64,000 nt of DNA from Taudactylus pleione (GCA_031769625.1 JAUIMM010000636.1:5641501-5705500), one strand, 5' to 3'; positions 1 through 12,000 are shown, counted from the stretch's first letter. Program-made: numbers and translations. The notes: a model not told the origin generated them from the letters alone.

Positions 1-42
1 TGCGCCGGAACACAGTTGCCCTTTTTATTTAGTTTTAACTTT

Positions 43-402
43 TTAATGGTGCCCACATACTACGATTATCTGCAGGATTTGCACGATTTTGATGCATCAT
101 AACAAGAAATCGTTCAAATTTGTGCAAATCTTGCAGTTTCCACTGAGCGATAACGATCCGATTCGCTGTCCCACGGCTCGTTAATCGTATCTTCAGATCT
201 TACCTACTGCAGGTAAGATCTGGAAATCTCTTTAACGATGCACTGGAAATCGTTAAGGACGCACGATAGGTCGTTAGTAGATCATTTGTCAAAATGAACA
301 CTTGGAGCACGATATCGTTTGTCTGTTTGAGCTGCCGGGGAGTTCAAGGGACATTAACGACATTGCATCGTTTGCGAGTCGTTTAGTGTGTGAGCACCTT
401 AA
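43..402. mobile_element. Palindromic MITE flanked by TTAA
   Basis: Both ends lie next to TTAA. The left end reads GGTGCCCACATACTACGAT and the reverse complement of the right end reads GGTGCTCACACACTAAACGA, giving terminal inverted repeats of about 20 bases. The interior has further self-complementary blocks, such as TCTTACCTACTGCAGGTAAGA near 200. No coding potential is seen. TTAA target sites are typical of piggyBac-type elements, but the superfamily is an inference from the flanks only. Confidence 0.55.
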
Positions 403-403
403 A

Positions 404-540
404 TTGATCTTTCTAACCATCCAACTAATTGGCTGGTGTGAACAAAAATCTGGTAATGTATAGGAGCATTTGACAATCGATCATTTGCTCTCAAACACTG
501 TAAAACTCATTAAAACGGTCGTTCAGACAAATTGGTTAAA
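404..540 (+). repeat. Fragment of the MITE family also at 27795-28122
   Basis: The text around 'CTGGTAATGTATAGGAGCA' and 'GGTCGTTCAGACAA' matches, in the same orientation, the interior of the element at 27795-28122. The ends are missing, probably cut by the neighbouring MITE. Confidence 0.45.
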
Positions 541-589
541 AAAGGTTGACAGGTTCAAGGTGGATGACCTTGTATTATTGCTTGATGGA

Positions 590-790
590 AGTAAACTTTA
601 TATCACACTGATATGTTGACCGTAACAAATGTCGACATGTTTAAAATGTTCCAGAATGTCGACATACAGGTTTTTTTTTTTTTTGCATATTTTAGCCTAT
701 CCCTAACACCTAATACTAAGCCTAAAAAAATGTACTGTTGACATTCTGGTGTCTACATGTTAAATGTCGACATTTTGTTTGTCCACCTTA
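590..790. repeat. GTCGACAT-rich dispersed repeat
   Basis: The motif ATGTCGACAT and close variants recur at both ends in inverted form around a T-rich run and a 'CCCTAACACCTAATACTAAG' core. The core resembles the CCCTAACC-type repeats at 45.1 and 55.8 kb. It is non-coding and the family is not named. Confidence 0.35.
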
Positions 791-799
791 TGTCTGTGT

Positions 800-1156
800 T
801 AACACTGAACACTAATTACTGCTGCTAATGGATCTCCCGGGGGCAATCCAACTAGCCCCGAAGTCCATCTTGACGCTAGCACTTATCATGGATTTTTTTC
901 GGTACCTGGTGTGTCCCGAAAAATAATCCCCAAATAGTGCTGTGTTTTCACCGCAGTGATGGTAATGTTTGCAAACAGCCCTCCACCAACAGCAGAAGGT
1001 GCTAATCAAATCAGTGCATAGTGGAGTAAACCAACCACGAGGTTGCCTCCAATTTTTACCATATCCGGGATAGGACTTCCGTTTCTAACATGGATTTAAA
1101 TAAAGTTCTTTGAAGTTTTTAAGTATAAAAGGAGGACCCAATACCTATACCAGCTA
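800..1156. other. Non-coding stretch, no recognisable gene
   Basis: Unrecognised interspersed sequence. Short open frames here have no family signature. Confidence 0.4.
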
Positions 1157-1193
1157 CCTTAAAAAAGTGCGGCAGCACAAAACGCGTTGGTCA
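1157..1193 (+). other. Degenerate hammerhead-like core (copy A)
   Basis: A stem GTGC/GCAC closed by GGCA is followed by AAAACGCGTTGGTC. This resembles hammerhead helix II, box GAAA and a GUC cleavage triplet. The CUGANGA box upstream is degraded (CTTAAAA). Two comparable motifs at 12102 and 23278 lie next to Penelope-like elements, which are known to carry hammerhead ribozymes in their pLTRs. This copy may be a solo pLTR remnant. Confidence 0.35.
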
Positions 1194-1580
1194 GCGTCAA
1201 GCGGGAACCGGAAGTTCGGAAACGCCGGATCGGAAGTGTACACCCGAGTGCAAGGAGACCAGCCGAGATGAGAAGTCTGAACATCGGAAGGTAGGCGTTA
1301 GGGACAGTTAGCTAGTTCCCAACAGATATCCATCTCCATCGGGCATAGCAGGGCCGCAACTAGGGGGGGGGGCTAGAGGTGCACGTGCACTGGGTGCCGG
1401 AATGCAGGGGTGAAAGAGGGCTGACTCACGGTGGCTTGGGGGCTGCAGATTCAGAAAATGGCAAACCAAAAATGGCCGCGGCCAAGGAGGAGACACACTA
1501 GAGGTCCTACTGGACCTCTAGTCTCTGTTAGGCCAGCACAAGTGGCGGGAGAAGATGCTGAAAGCTGCATCTTCTCCCGT

Positions 1581-2003
1581 TAAACCCCCTGGCAACGAGC
1601 ATGAAACCCCTGGCAACGAGCATAAAACCCCCTGGCAACGAGCATAAAACCCCCTGGCAACGAGCATGAAACCCCTGGCAACGAGCATGAAACCCCTGGC
1701 AACGAGCATGAAACCCCTGGCAACGAGCATGAAACCCCCTGGCAACGAGCATGAAACCCCCTGGCAACGAGCATGAAACCCCCTGGCAACGAGCATGTAA
1801 CCCCTGGCAACGAGCATGTAACCCCTGGCAACGAGCATAAACCCCATAGCAATGCGCATGAAACCCCCTGGCAATGCGCATAAACTCCATGGCAACGAGC
1901 ATGTACCCCCTGGCAACGAGTATGAAACCCCCTGGCAACGAGCATGAAAGCCCTGGCAATGAGCATGGAACCCCTGGTAATGAGCATAAAACCCCTGACA
2001 ACA
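1581..2003. repeat. Minisatellite, 21-22-base unit CCCTGGCAACGAGCATGAAAC
   Basis: About twenty head-to-tail copies of a unit near CCCTGGCAACGAGCATGAAA, alternating between 21 and 22 bases according to the length of the C run. Later units drift (CAATGCGCATG, CAATGAGCATG). The unit contains no stop on the minus strand in any frame, so three long overlapping frames appear there (repeating MLVARGF, HARCQG and CSLPGV). They have no promoter or splice context and are artefacts of the repeat. Confidence 0.9.
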
Positions 2004-2044
2004 TGCAGGTGATTTTAAAGTAATTAGAAGCCTTACTGTGGGGG

Positions 2045-2290
2045 CATAAAATGGTGTCGGGCAAATATGTAAGTGGCACTTTGGTAATAGGTATTACAGT
2101 GTGTGGCATAATGTGTAATGGGCATTATGGTGTGTGGAATAATGTAAGTCACTATACCAGGGACGTCTGACTAGTGCACTGCCTTATGGAGGAGCAAGGA
2201 CAAAACCCAGGTACGGGAAGGGAGGGGGCGCAAAATTACTGCCTTGCACAGGGTGACAGATATCCTAGTTTCGGCCCTGGGCATAGAATT
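2045..2290. repeat. TGTGTGGCATAATGT-type dispersed repeat
   Basis: Degenerate internal repetition of 'GTGTGGCATAATGTG' and 'GGGCATTATGG'. Related text recurs at 40200-40390 and 45560-45860. It ends in 'CGGCCCTGGG', as several other repeats here do. Non-coding. Confidence 0.4.
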
Positions 2291-2726
2291 GGAATCCTGC
2301 ATAAACCTGCACACCGTAACCGCATATATTCTATCAAAAGACTATAAACATTGAGTCTTGTTTTTATTTATTTTATGGCATTGCATTTCATTATTTATAT
2401 ACATTTAAACTTTTTTTACATACACATTTTAGTTTAATAGCGCTCCGATTATCATTTTATATTTGTCCGACTGTTACGGAGCTGCTCCATTGTACATAAG
2501 GGTTGTGATTTTACCATATTTTATGTAAAGTTACAGGCCCACATGCAAAATGAGGCATTCCATAGAACAGTTTTGAAAAACTCTGGGCATGTTGCACAGT
2601 ACCTGTAAAGACTACAATGTTCAAATGATGGCTAAGATTGATAGCATTGTGGAAAGACTAGATATCCCAGAAATTTGATCCCACATAAAAAAATAAATAA
2701 AATATGCCGGGCCCCTTATGCCATCA

Positions 2727-3013
2727 ACAAAGCCGTAACTAGACTTTTTGGTACCCCGTGCCAGAAAGAGCATTGGCGCCCCCCCCCCCCCCCCATTTTT
2801 CAAAGGGACATAACACACCAAAAAAAGGGGAATGGCCTTATAGGGAAGAGCCAGGGGAGAGATAGGGGAGACCAGGAGATTCTGGGGATTAAATAATAGG
2901 AAGCTACAAGTGAGAATGATAATAAACAGAAAATTGACAGGCCCAAACAACGCTCCCTGACCTGCGGTGCCCTGTGCCATGGCACCGGCCGCACTACACT
3001 AGCTTCGGCCCTG
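2727..3013. mobile_element. MITE with CAGGGCCGTAGCTAG-type ends, copy 1
   Basis: Starts near AGCCGTAACTAGAC and ends TAGCTTCGGCCCTG, which are imperfect inverted repeats of each other. The interior matches the copy at 14056-14334 almost throughout (the CAGAAAGAGCATTGGCGCC block, the GGGGAAGGGCCAGGG block and the CACCGGCCGCACTA block). A run of about nineteen C residues lies near 2778. hAT-like ends are suspected but not proven. The open frames here are shadows. Confidence 0.65.
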
Positions 3014-3051
3014 GCCATCTCCAGTAGCCAACATCCCACTCTCATGCCATG

Positions 3052-3191
3052 GGGTAAATGTCATAGCCTGCAACTTGCAGGCATCGGTGAGTGGTTGGTT
3101 TTGACTTTTAAATGACTCCCACTTTTAGACACCGGCCAGACTAGCTGGTAACTCGTTGATGTCTGTAAGTCGCAGGCTATTACATTTACCT
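3052..3191. mobile_element. Small foldback MITE
   Basis: The left end GGTAAATGTCATAGCCTGC pairs with the right end GCAGGCTATTACATTTACC, so nearly the outer 25 bases on each side are complementary. There is no coding content. Confidence 0.55.
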
Positions 3192-4416
3192 CCATATCTT
3201 TATTAAGACATCAGTTTATTTTTTAAAAGAAAGTGCATTTACCTACATTAAAAATGGTTAGTATTTAAAAAAAAAAAAAAAATCATGCTAGTTCCAGCAC
3301 TTGGCAAGCATACGAAAATGTACAGAATATTTCTTTCATCTTCCCCAGCTGTCAGAGTGTGATTGCATAGCTTTGTTACCGTTGGCCGTGGTTTTGTGCC
3401 AGGCTGGCCCAGGTTGCTGATCTGGCACTTTTCCTCGCTGACCCAATACATTTTCTGACAGGAGACAACCGGGAATGAGCTTCCAGCTCTTTATAGCTTT
3501 GTTTAGAAAATCAACTTAGTAATTTTTTATGTATACAATATGAAACACATGAAATAAGACTGAATGAAGTAGAATAGATATTTCTGTTTAAATATTATAG
3601 TGTTTTTATTAGTTTTGTAAGTTTTTAAATGTATTAGAGTTCATTCCATAGAGGTGTACGGGATGTTCGTTATTATTTGCATGGTGTTGAGATTGTCTCT
3701 GGCAAGATGACTTTCCATTGCCCCCAGTACCTCTTGCCGGTGTCGCATCTGCTACTTTATGCAAATACCACTACAAGCCCTTCCCTGGTGTACAGCCGTG
3801 CGTCTGAATGTGCAGGGGCTGAGGCGCCCAATTTGTGCATCTTTCAAATATCGCTTGGTACTTCTTTAGACGCAAATATCGGTTGCACCACCCAACTTTG
3901 CACCAGCCCTGTGCTAGGTGCAGATTCTCCGTCAGAGCAGGTCTTCCAATGTGAGCGATCATGTGTCTGGGTTTGTAAATATTCAACGACATTCCCGTAA
4001 CACTCCCATAAGGCACGCCATTTCCGTCCATCTGCATAGCCTTCTCCCAGCCTAATACTTTTCTGACACGCATGCCCCGTGCAACTCAGATGCATGCGCA
4101 GGAGACAAAATTGCCTAACTTTGCCCAACTTTGACATTGCATCCAACTCATTCGGCCCTATGTCTTTTGCTGAAGATTTGTTAAGAAATGATATATGGTG
4201 AGGTGCATTATAAACATAATGGGGCACATGCAGAGTTTGCTTCAGTTGCTCCCCAAAAATTAAAATTTGTTTTCAGTAAAAAAAAATTCTTGGTTTCATG
4301 TATATGCTCGATCAACATAGAAAGCACCAATCAGTAACAGTTGTGTATTCGCAAAGGGCCAATCACAATCTGTTCTGATAGCGATTCTACTACTGTAACT
4401 CTGCATCAAACACAAA
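3192..4416. other. Gene-free stretch
   Basis: A poly(A) run near 3266-3281, otherwise unrecognised AT-rich sequence. The open frames at 3677-4227 lie on both strands over the same bases and show no domain, so I see no gene. Confidence 0.4.
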
Positions 4417-7139
4417 GGCCAAATGTAATAGGTAGTCTGTTTTGGTAAATTGCGAGTTTGGTGCTAAACTCGCAATTTTTCACAACTCTCCAATGTAATA
4501 GGGTGTCTGTTCACTAAAACTCGCATTTTTCAGAGTTACTAAAACTCCCCATTCTCAAACTCGCATCCAGATGTTTTCACATTGAAAACAATCAACTCGC
4601 CCAATGTAATAGGGTGTCTGTTTCAGACTCGCAAAAAAAAGATTACCAAAAGTCCCCAAATAATAGACCTGCTTCAGGCTAGCGAGTACATCCTGAGCAG
4701 GTCAGATTAACACAGAAACATGCACATATCCATGAGATATGTACATGTTTCTGTGTGTACTTATGTAAAATGTTTTTAAATGTAAAAAAAATTACGTGCA
4801 CCCCCTCCCCAAAAGCATAACCAGCCCCAGGCTTTATAAAGCCTGTTCTGGTTCTAAAAATACAAGGGCCAAAATGCGTATGGGGCCCCTGTATATTAAG
4901 AACCAGCACAGGACTTTGTTGAGCTGGTCCTGGTTCTGGAAAATCAGGAGACAAAACGAGTAGGGGTCCCCTGAAAATTCTAGAACCAGCACCGAACTCT
5001 TTCTAGCGGGGGGATAATGCCACAGCCAGGGAAAACCTTTCACCGGTTTCCCCGGCCAAAGCATTATCCCTGACCGCTAGTCAGTCCAGGCCGGGGGTCC
5101 CTGGGGAGTTGGGGACCCCCCAATAAAGGGCCCCCCCTCTCCAGGGCCCCCAGGCCTAGACTGATAGCCCGGGGCTATCCCCGGCACCCTATGGCCATGG
5201 GTGCCGGGATGATAGTGTTAGTGTAAAGTGTAAAAATAAAGTTTCCATATTGTCTTTAGTTGTAGAACCACAAGTACCTGCAAGCCTCCCCTGCATGCTG
5301 GTATTTGGAGAACCACAAATACCAGCATGCTGTGCATTACGGGCCCGCTGGCACTTGTAGTTCCACAACTAAAGAAATACGTAAATAAACAAACATACAC
5401 CGTGAATGTAAAATTTTAATTAAACATACATGCACACTCACACTCGCACATACTCACCTAGTATCCAAAATAATCCATAGGGGTACCTGAAAAAAATAAA
5501 TCCATACTTACCTCTCCTATGCGTCGATTGCGTCCACTTGTCCAAGTAGGCAATCCAGGGGTTAAAATAAACACGCAAAAAACCCGATCCATGCGGACTG
5601 AGCAAAGGTATGTGTGTACACATACCTTTGCTCCGCGTAAATGACTGGGGCGCACGTGTGCCCCATCATTGAAGAGGCCGCCAGCTAATTAGGGAGCATC
5701 TCCGTCGGAGCAGCTCCCTGATTGGCTGAATGCGGTCAGCCTGTGTCTCCCATAGACTCCCCATAGAAGTCTATGCAGGGAGCCGCTACATCGTAACCGC
5801 AAGATTAATTGAGGTTAATCTTGTGGTTACATCAATGATACAATGTCATGACATTGTATCAGTGATGTTACCACAAGATTAACCTGAGGTAACCTTGCGA
5901 CTACGATGTAGCGGTTCCCACCATAGACTTCAATGGGGAATTCTCACCATAGAAGTCTATGGGAGACACAGGCTGGCCGCATTCAGCTAATCAGGGAGCT
6001 GCTCCAACGGAGATGCTCCCTGATTGGCTGGCGGCCTCTTCAATGACTGGGCACACGTGTGCCCCGGTCATTTACGCGGAGCAAAGGTATGTGTACACAC
6101 ATACCTTTGCTCAGTCCGGATCGGGTTTTTAGCGTGTTTATTTTAACCCCTGGATTGCCTACTTGGACAAGTGGATGCAATCGACGCATAGGAGAGGTAA
6201 GTACGGATTTTTTTTTTCAGGTACCCCTATGGATTATTTTGGATACTAGGTGAGTATGTGTGAGTGTGAATGTATGTTTTATTAAAATTTTACATTCACG
6301 GTGTATGTTTGTTTATTTACGTATTTCTTTAGTTGTGAAACTACAAGTGCCAGCGGGCCCGTAATGCCCCGAATGCTGGTATTTGTGGTTCTCCAAATAC
6401 CAGCATGCAGGGGAGGCTTGCTGGTACTTGTAGTTCTACAACTAAAGACAATATGGAAACTTTATTTTTACACTAACACTATCAACCCAGCACCCATGGC
6501 CATAGGGTGCTGGGGATAGCCCCGGGCTATCAGTCTAGGCCTGGGGTGCCCTGGAGAGGGGTACCCCTTTATTGGGGGGGTACCCAACTCCCCAGGGATC
6601 CCTGGCCTGGACTGACTAGCGGTCAGGGATAATGCTTTGGCCGGGGAAACCGGTGAAAGGTTTTCCCTGGCTGTGGCATTATCCCCCCGCTAGAAAGAGT
6701 TTGGTGCTGGTTTTGGAATTTTCAGGGGACCCCAGGACCAGCTCAACAAAGCCCTGTGCTGGTTCTTAATATACAGGGGCCCCCTACGCATTTTGGCCCC
6801 TGTATTTTTAGAACCAGAACAGGCTTTATAAAGCCTGGGGCTGGTTATGCTTTTGGGGAGGGGGTGCACGTTTTTTTTTTTTTTTTTTAAACACACACAG
6901 AAGCCATCACGGATCTCACTGATCTGTGATGGCTTCTCTAAAACTCGCACCTTTTAATGCTACTCGCATTAAAAGGTGTCACTTTACATAGTGCTAAACT
7001 CGCCAATGCAGTAGCCTTGAGCTGAAAAGTTCGCAGGCTATTGAATTTGCGAGTTTCAGTACGAACTCGCACTTTTTAAAAGTGCGAGAACGTGCGAGTT
7101 TGTACTGTTACTAAAACAGACACCCTATTACATTTGGCC
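4417..7139. mobile_element. 2.7-kb giant palindromic (foldback) element
   Basis: The ends are inverted copies: GGCCAAATGTAATAGG on the left and CCTATTACATTTGGCC on the right. Matching blocks continue inward along both arms: the GCATAACCAGCCCCAGGC block near 4815 with its complement near 6840, the AGCGGGGGGATAATGCCAC block near 5005 with its complement near 6680, the ATACCAGCATGC blocks near 5320 and 6400, and the CACACATACCTTTGCTC blocks near 5615 and 6095. The centre is a perfect 24-base palindrome at 5837-5860. The left arm is about 140 bases longer, so the arms differ by indels. No transposase is present. The open frames in the two arms are near mirror images and non-coding. A 0.2-kb relative with the same ends lies at 14595-14801, and part of one arm recurs at 36530-36986. 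Confidence 0.85.
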
Positions 7140-8979
7140 CAAAGTATTTAAAAGTTGCCATAGTTTAGACTTTAAGCTTTAGTAGACAGGCCTCATTGCA
7201 TTGTGTTTCAATGCAGAGGAAAGGGATTTGGGGATCTATTTATTGAACAAAAATATGTTTTTTCTCTGTATTCAGTTACATGAAAAGTGTCTTCTGTAAC
7301 ATTCTGCAGCCCAAATTGGATATAAATGGGGCTGTGCAGGAAGGGTATTTTCTATAGACGAGTGAAGTGAAGCTTCTCTCATCATTTTTGAAAAAGATAA
7401 CGCCATCTCTAGGTGGCGGTATGTGTCCTCTTACCTGCATAAATGGAGAAAAGCAGGGTAGAGGTGTTCTCTTCCTACTTTCCTCCTCTGCCCGGATGGC
7501 TCCGTTAACGCTCGCTCCCTCGCCAGTTCCGTGTCCAGTCTGATCTCCCCAGCCACTCCAACAATCGACGTCGGGCTGACGTCGCCAAAACTGATCAGCG
7601 CTTGCACAGACAATGCAGACATCTTTCATATGTGTGAAAGATGTATGAAATCTCAGCGCTGGGACAAAAAACAAAGCAAAAAGAAACAATTTTTTGTGCT
7701 GCTTTTCGTTTTGTTTATTAAATGGACCCCTTAGTATCTGAAAGGACTTCTGAATATCTCCCCTGTATTTCCACATGTGGATTCTGGCATTAATGGCCTC
7801 ATTAAACTGTTTATCAAAGCCCCTCGTAGTAACTATGAGAAGAAATACAAGTCTGTGTATATGGTAAAAATCACCAAAATGACTCAATTAATTCCTTTCC
7901 ATATTTTAGACCATTCTAGCCAACAAGTTGCCAGGTAAAAATCCCATGCATTTATTTATTTTCATTTATTTTTTTAAATGACATGGATTATTTGATTGTA
8001 TAGTGCAATGCAGTTTGTTGGTGCTATATCCTCTCTCTCTAAGCTCAAGAACATGCTCTTAAATAGGAATTCACACCTTCATAAAAATAACCCATGGAAA
8101 CTAATTAAACTACTGTATGCTTTTTACTAATTGTCATTTCCTACTTATCACTACACACATTATGAGCTTGTGCAGCTGGGATTTCCCACGCTAATGCCTT
8201 CTGTTCTTTTCTTATTTACATCTATTCTATTTCAGCAATAGCCAACTACAATTCTAGTTTATTCTTGTGATTATTAACTATATCCATCACATTACTGCAG
8301 ATATAATAGGATAAGAGTCTGAGGGGGCGAATTTATCGATATGCGAGTTTGGAACGAGTTCAAATCCTTAAGTCTCCAGCGGTTCAGCTGAAGCCACTGA
8401 TGTTTTAGTAAAAATAGGGAAAGGAAGAAACACCCACAATTTATAAGTGCTAGATCTCCTACCACGTGATTCATGTGATTAAGTGTACTGTATTACAACA
8501 TAACCCAATGTAACACTAATTTATGTTGTCAAGTGTCAATAAAGTGAAAGGCAAAATACTGTAATAAAAGACTGGCTAATTTTTTTATTTTTTTTATTAT
8601 TAATTTTCCAATTAAGGTGACCTTGTGCCTATACGTTTTATTCATGGTAGCTGTGCTTTATATCAATTGGTATATCTACGTAACCTCTACAGCAGGGCTT
8701 AAAGTGGTCCTGGAGAAGTGGTGGAACTCCTCTCCTACGCGTCTCCTCCCACGCTAAACGGAGCTAGTCTGAGAGGTCAGAACAAGTGTGAAAACTGTTC
8801 TTTACACACACTGTTGTGTATAGGAAACTGTAAAGTGAATGTCCATGGTCCTGGGGGCCACCTAGGCCTCCAGAAGCTTTTGGGGCTATGACGGTGTAAA
8901 ATAAATTTTGAATGCTTTTTTAGCACTCCTGCAATCAGCTGAGACTACAATGTTGGGTCGCTTTAAAAAAAAAAAAAAA
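7140..8979. other. Gene-free stretch
   Basis: AT-rich sequence with poly(A)/poly(T) tracts (8580-8602, 8965-8984). The 203-residue open frame at 7276-7887 (-) overlaps frames on the other strand and shows no domain, splice context or homology I recognise. Confidence 0.4.
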
Positions 8980-9344
8980 AAAAGTCTTATTCGCATAGCA
9001 ATGTGAATATTTAGCACAAGCGGCTTCTGTTGATTAATATGATATGCAGTATGCCTATATTCTGTGAGCGGCTGTGGGTGTAACTACATGTGAAATGCTG
9101 GGTTAGTGTTAGCTGCTGTAACACTGTAACATAGCATTTCACATGCAGATACACCCGCAGTTGTACACAGAACATAGGCATACTGCATATCATATTAATC
9201 AGCAGAAGTTATGCAAATAAGACGCATTTGAAGGTAAAAAGTCGTACAAAATGACGCTCTGCGCTACCGAGCCACATGGAGCTCCCGCGTTATGTGGCGC
9301 AACTTGTAGCACACGGAGGGTAGATGTATGTGGATACAGCTGTA
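8980..9344. mobile_element. Palindromic TA-flanked MITE, copy 1 (left end unclear)
   Basis: The inner arms ATGATATGCAGTATGCCTAT and ATAGGCATACTGCATATCAT are exact complements (around 9040-9060 and 9174-9193). The right end GTGGATACAGCTGTA is a diverged form of the ends at 26183 and 61084. Two fuller copies are at 25763-26183 and 60658-61084. Confidence 0.6.
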
Positions 9345-9594
9345 TTTGCTTGATCAATCACCAAAATAATTCATTTTTAATTGCAGCAATCACCAAGCCT
9401 CATATGCCACGTGTGGTCTGTAATTTCTGCCTTCTCAATGTATTGTTTGCATTACTCATACTTACCATCTGGCCATATATTACAGGCACAGTTATCCACA
9501 AGAATTATCCTGTTTCTGAATACTAGTGAATAGAATAGTACAAGTTTCCTTAATATATGTATTACTTTATATATACGTGTGTGTGTGTGTGTAT

Positions 9595-10067
9595 ATGTAC
9601 AAAAACAAAAATAAATCGCACTTACCCAAAACATAACAAGTTGGTGCACGGTTATAGTATGACACAGTAAATGTTCAACATCCTCCACTGTACCGGGGGC
9701 TCATAGAGGAGAAATCAGCACTCCATTTCTCAATGCAAACAATATAAAGTTTAATTCATCTGAATGCATAAAAAAGATACTTGGCAGCATAATATGAATC
9801 CAATCTGGAAATCAATCATCTAGAGCTTCAGCCTGGTATTTTAGCCCCACAGTCTCCTGACAGTGATGCATTGTTTGCATTAAGAAATGGAGTGCTGGTT
9901 TCTCCTTAAACAACTGTCCATGGTGCACATCATAGATAATAGCATAAATCCACAACAAAGATGGCACTCAGGAAGCAGATCCATATTTCATGTGTCAACA
10001 TTTCAAGGCTCTCCACAGGACATCAAAGAGAAATAGCAACTTACCAGCTCTATATAGGACAGACATA
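9595..10067. repeat. Foldback repeat around 9701-9907
   Basis: Bases 9703-9750 (AGCACTCCATTTCTCAATGC) are complementary to 9868-9905 (GCATTAAGAAATGGAGTGCT), leaving a loop of about 120 bases. A (GT)n run precedes it near 9575-9590. Nothing coding is seen up to the MITE at 10068. Confidence 0.5.
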
Positions 10068-10560
10068 GGCCCTCATTCAGAGGCGGTTGCAAGAAGCGAT
10101 CACTCTCTCTGAATGGGGGTGCCGCTTGTTTGTTTAAGTGCGGCCTCCTGGTCGCTAGCTAAGCTGTGGGTTACCACCCACAGCTTAGCGACCGACCAGG
10201 GTGATGGTTGCGATGGTCAAGACCATCGCGACCACCGGGGCTTGCGACGAGACCCTAAGGTTGGGTCTCGGCAACCGCAAGCCCCAGTGTGCTTCCTGCT
10301 CTGATCGAGCAGGAAGCTCCCTACTGATATCACTGCTGATGTCAGTGTGGCCGCCCACAAAACGGCATGCGTTCCGTCAGGAACACCTCCGTTTGTGTAG
10401 CCACCCCCCCCGCCCCGCCTACAAAACTGGGCGAGCTGTCGATCAACATCGACAGCCGCCCCTTTTGTAGTGAGCTCCCGAGCGAGAGAGCGTGCGCAGG
10501 GCCTTAACATCGACCCGGTTGCGAGCGCACAGCGCTTGTGACCGAGTCTGAATGAGGTCC
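10068..10560. mobile_element. GGCCTGATTCAGA-type MITE, copy A
   Basis: The left end GGCCCTCATTCAGAGGCGG and right end CCGAGTCTGAATGAGGTCC form imperfect inverted repeats. The interior shares hairpin blocks (CGATGGTCAAGACCATCG, CTGATATCACTGCTGATGTCAG) with copies at 29955-30504, 36990-37510 and 62027-62487. Possible 3-bp duplication ATA. Short overlapping open frames on both strands come from its GC-rich palindromes. Confidence 0.75.
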
Positions 10561-10805
10561 ATAGTGTGCAGCTTCCAATCACCGCCACCTCTGTCATCGG
10601 GAGCCCAAGGGAACTGACATCCGGCGGATGACGTCACCGTTGTCCACCCTGGCTTGCATTCCACACTGGAATGCAGCACAGGGATCACCACGCGCAGGCA
10701 CGCCCCATCGCAACAGATGCCAGCACCTTGTCAAGCCACCAATATAAGCTGGGCGAAAGAAAAACAAGATAGATAACCTATAACCATGTTATTCCCTGTG
10801 AAGAA

Positions 10806-12000
10806 GATTAAAAAATAAATAAATAAATAAACAAATCAATAACTATAAGACAAGAAAAATACTGAAAATATAAGGGAGATAAACACTCACATACCACTAT
10901 ATAGTAGAAAAAGGCTTGCTGAAATAGCCTATAATTGATACTACACATATGGTCACATATGACAGTGACAGGACGTTTGTTTTTAAAAACTTGCAGCTCC
11001 CTATCTAATGTCACTATAGGCCACAAGGCACAGTAGCTCTTGGAACAATAGGACTACCAACAGTGTAATGAATAGACCACGGAATGATTGTAATTTGATC
11101 TCTAGGGTTTAGTAATGTTTCCTAATGCATTTCCAACATCTTTTCTTTATGAGTCAATGGCAGGTTTTTGTCATAGCCTCTGTTCAAAAATGTATCATTT
11201 AGCTTATCAAGCTGTACTGGTAATAGGGAAACATCACTCGTAATTCTTGCAAGCTGCATCATTTGCAACAATGGAAGTCCTTTTTTCAGAGCTGCAGGGT
11301 GGTAGCTTGAAGCCATCAAAAATGTGTTTCTGTCAATAGGCTTATGGAAAACATTGATGGATAGTTTGGTGTCAATATTTTAAGTCACTACATCCAAAAA
11401 ACGTACCTCTGTTAAACTGTACTCATATGTGAATTTAATTGGGCTAGAGGAATGGTTGATGTCATCCATTAACGATATGGAACTATCAATCTCCCCTGTC
11501 CAGAAAAGCAGGACATCATCGATGTGTGGGACCGATGTGTGTGCATAATTATGTGGGACCGAATTTCCTGTTCTTGGAAAAATAGTTTCTTATCTTCCTC
11601 AAACATAAAAATGTTAGCATACGATGGGGCCACATTGGACCCCATCGCACATCCTCTAAGTTGTAAGTACAAGCCCCCGTCAAACAAAAAATTTCTATTT
11701 AGTGTGAGTTCCAGGAGTGTGAGAAAGAGATTATGGTCACACAGCTGCGCTGACAAATCGTCGGTCAGAAATTTCTTCATCACAAGAAGACCACCTTTCA
11801 TGAGGAATTTAGGTATAAAGACTACTGTACATACATCAATACAACACATCAAAGTATTTTCTGGAACAGTCCCCATGTCCTTCAGAATATGTAACAGACT
11901 TGTAGTGTCCTTGAGATAAGTATCTTGCTTACCTATGAGTGGCTGTAGGATACAATCAAGCAACTGCGAGACTGGCTGATAAATTGATTCTCGAGCCGAT
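10806..12000 (-). pseudogene. Penelope-like element reverse transcriptase, decayed
   Basis: Read on the minus strand from about 11963, the translation shows PLE reverse transcriptase features in order: VPENTL (finger region), a YLQLRGCAMGSNVAPSYAN block (motif preceding the active site), then HIDDVLLFW near 11530, where YIDD of the family is replaced by HIDD. The thumb-like HKPIDRNTFL and AARITSD-type region follows at 11320-11130. Stops and frameshifts separate the blocks, and the GIY-YIG endonuclease region is reduced to a short LQVFKNKRPVTVI-like tail near 11000. The remnant ends downstream at a TAAA microsatellite (10811-10833). It is an old, inactive copy; the RT catalytic change and missing endonuclease rule out autonomous activity. 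Confidence 0.75.

Noticed and set aside
1518..2109. Three repeat-peptide frames (MLVARGF, HARCQG, CSLPGV)
   Set aside because: Produced by a stop-free 21-22-base repeat; no sign of a gene.
5218..6519. Near-identical small ORFs on opposite strands (for example MYVCLFTYFFSC)
   Set aside because: They are mirror images created by the two arms of the giant palindrome.
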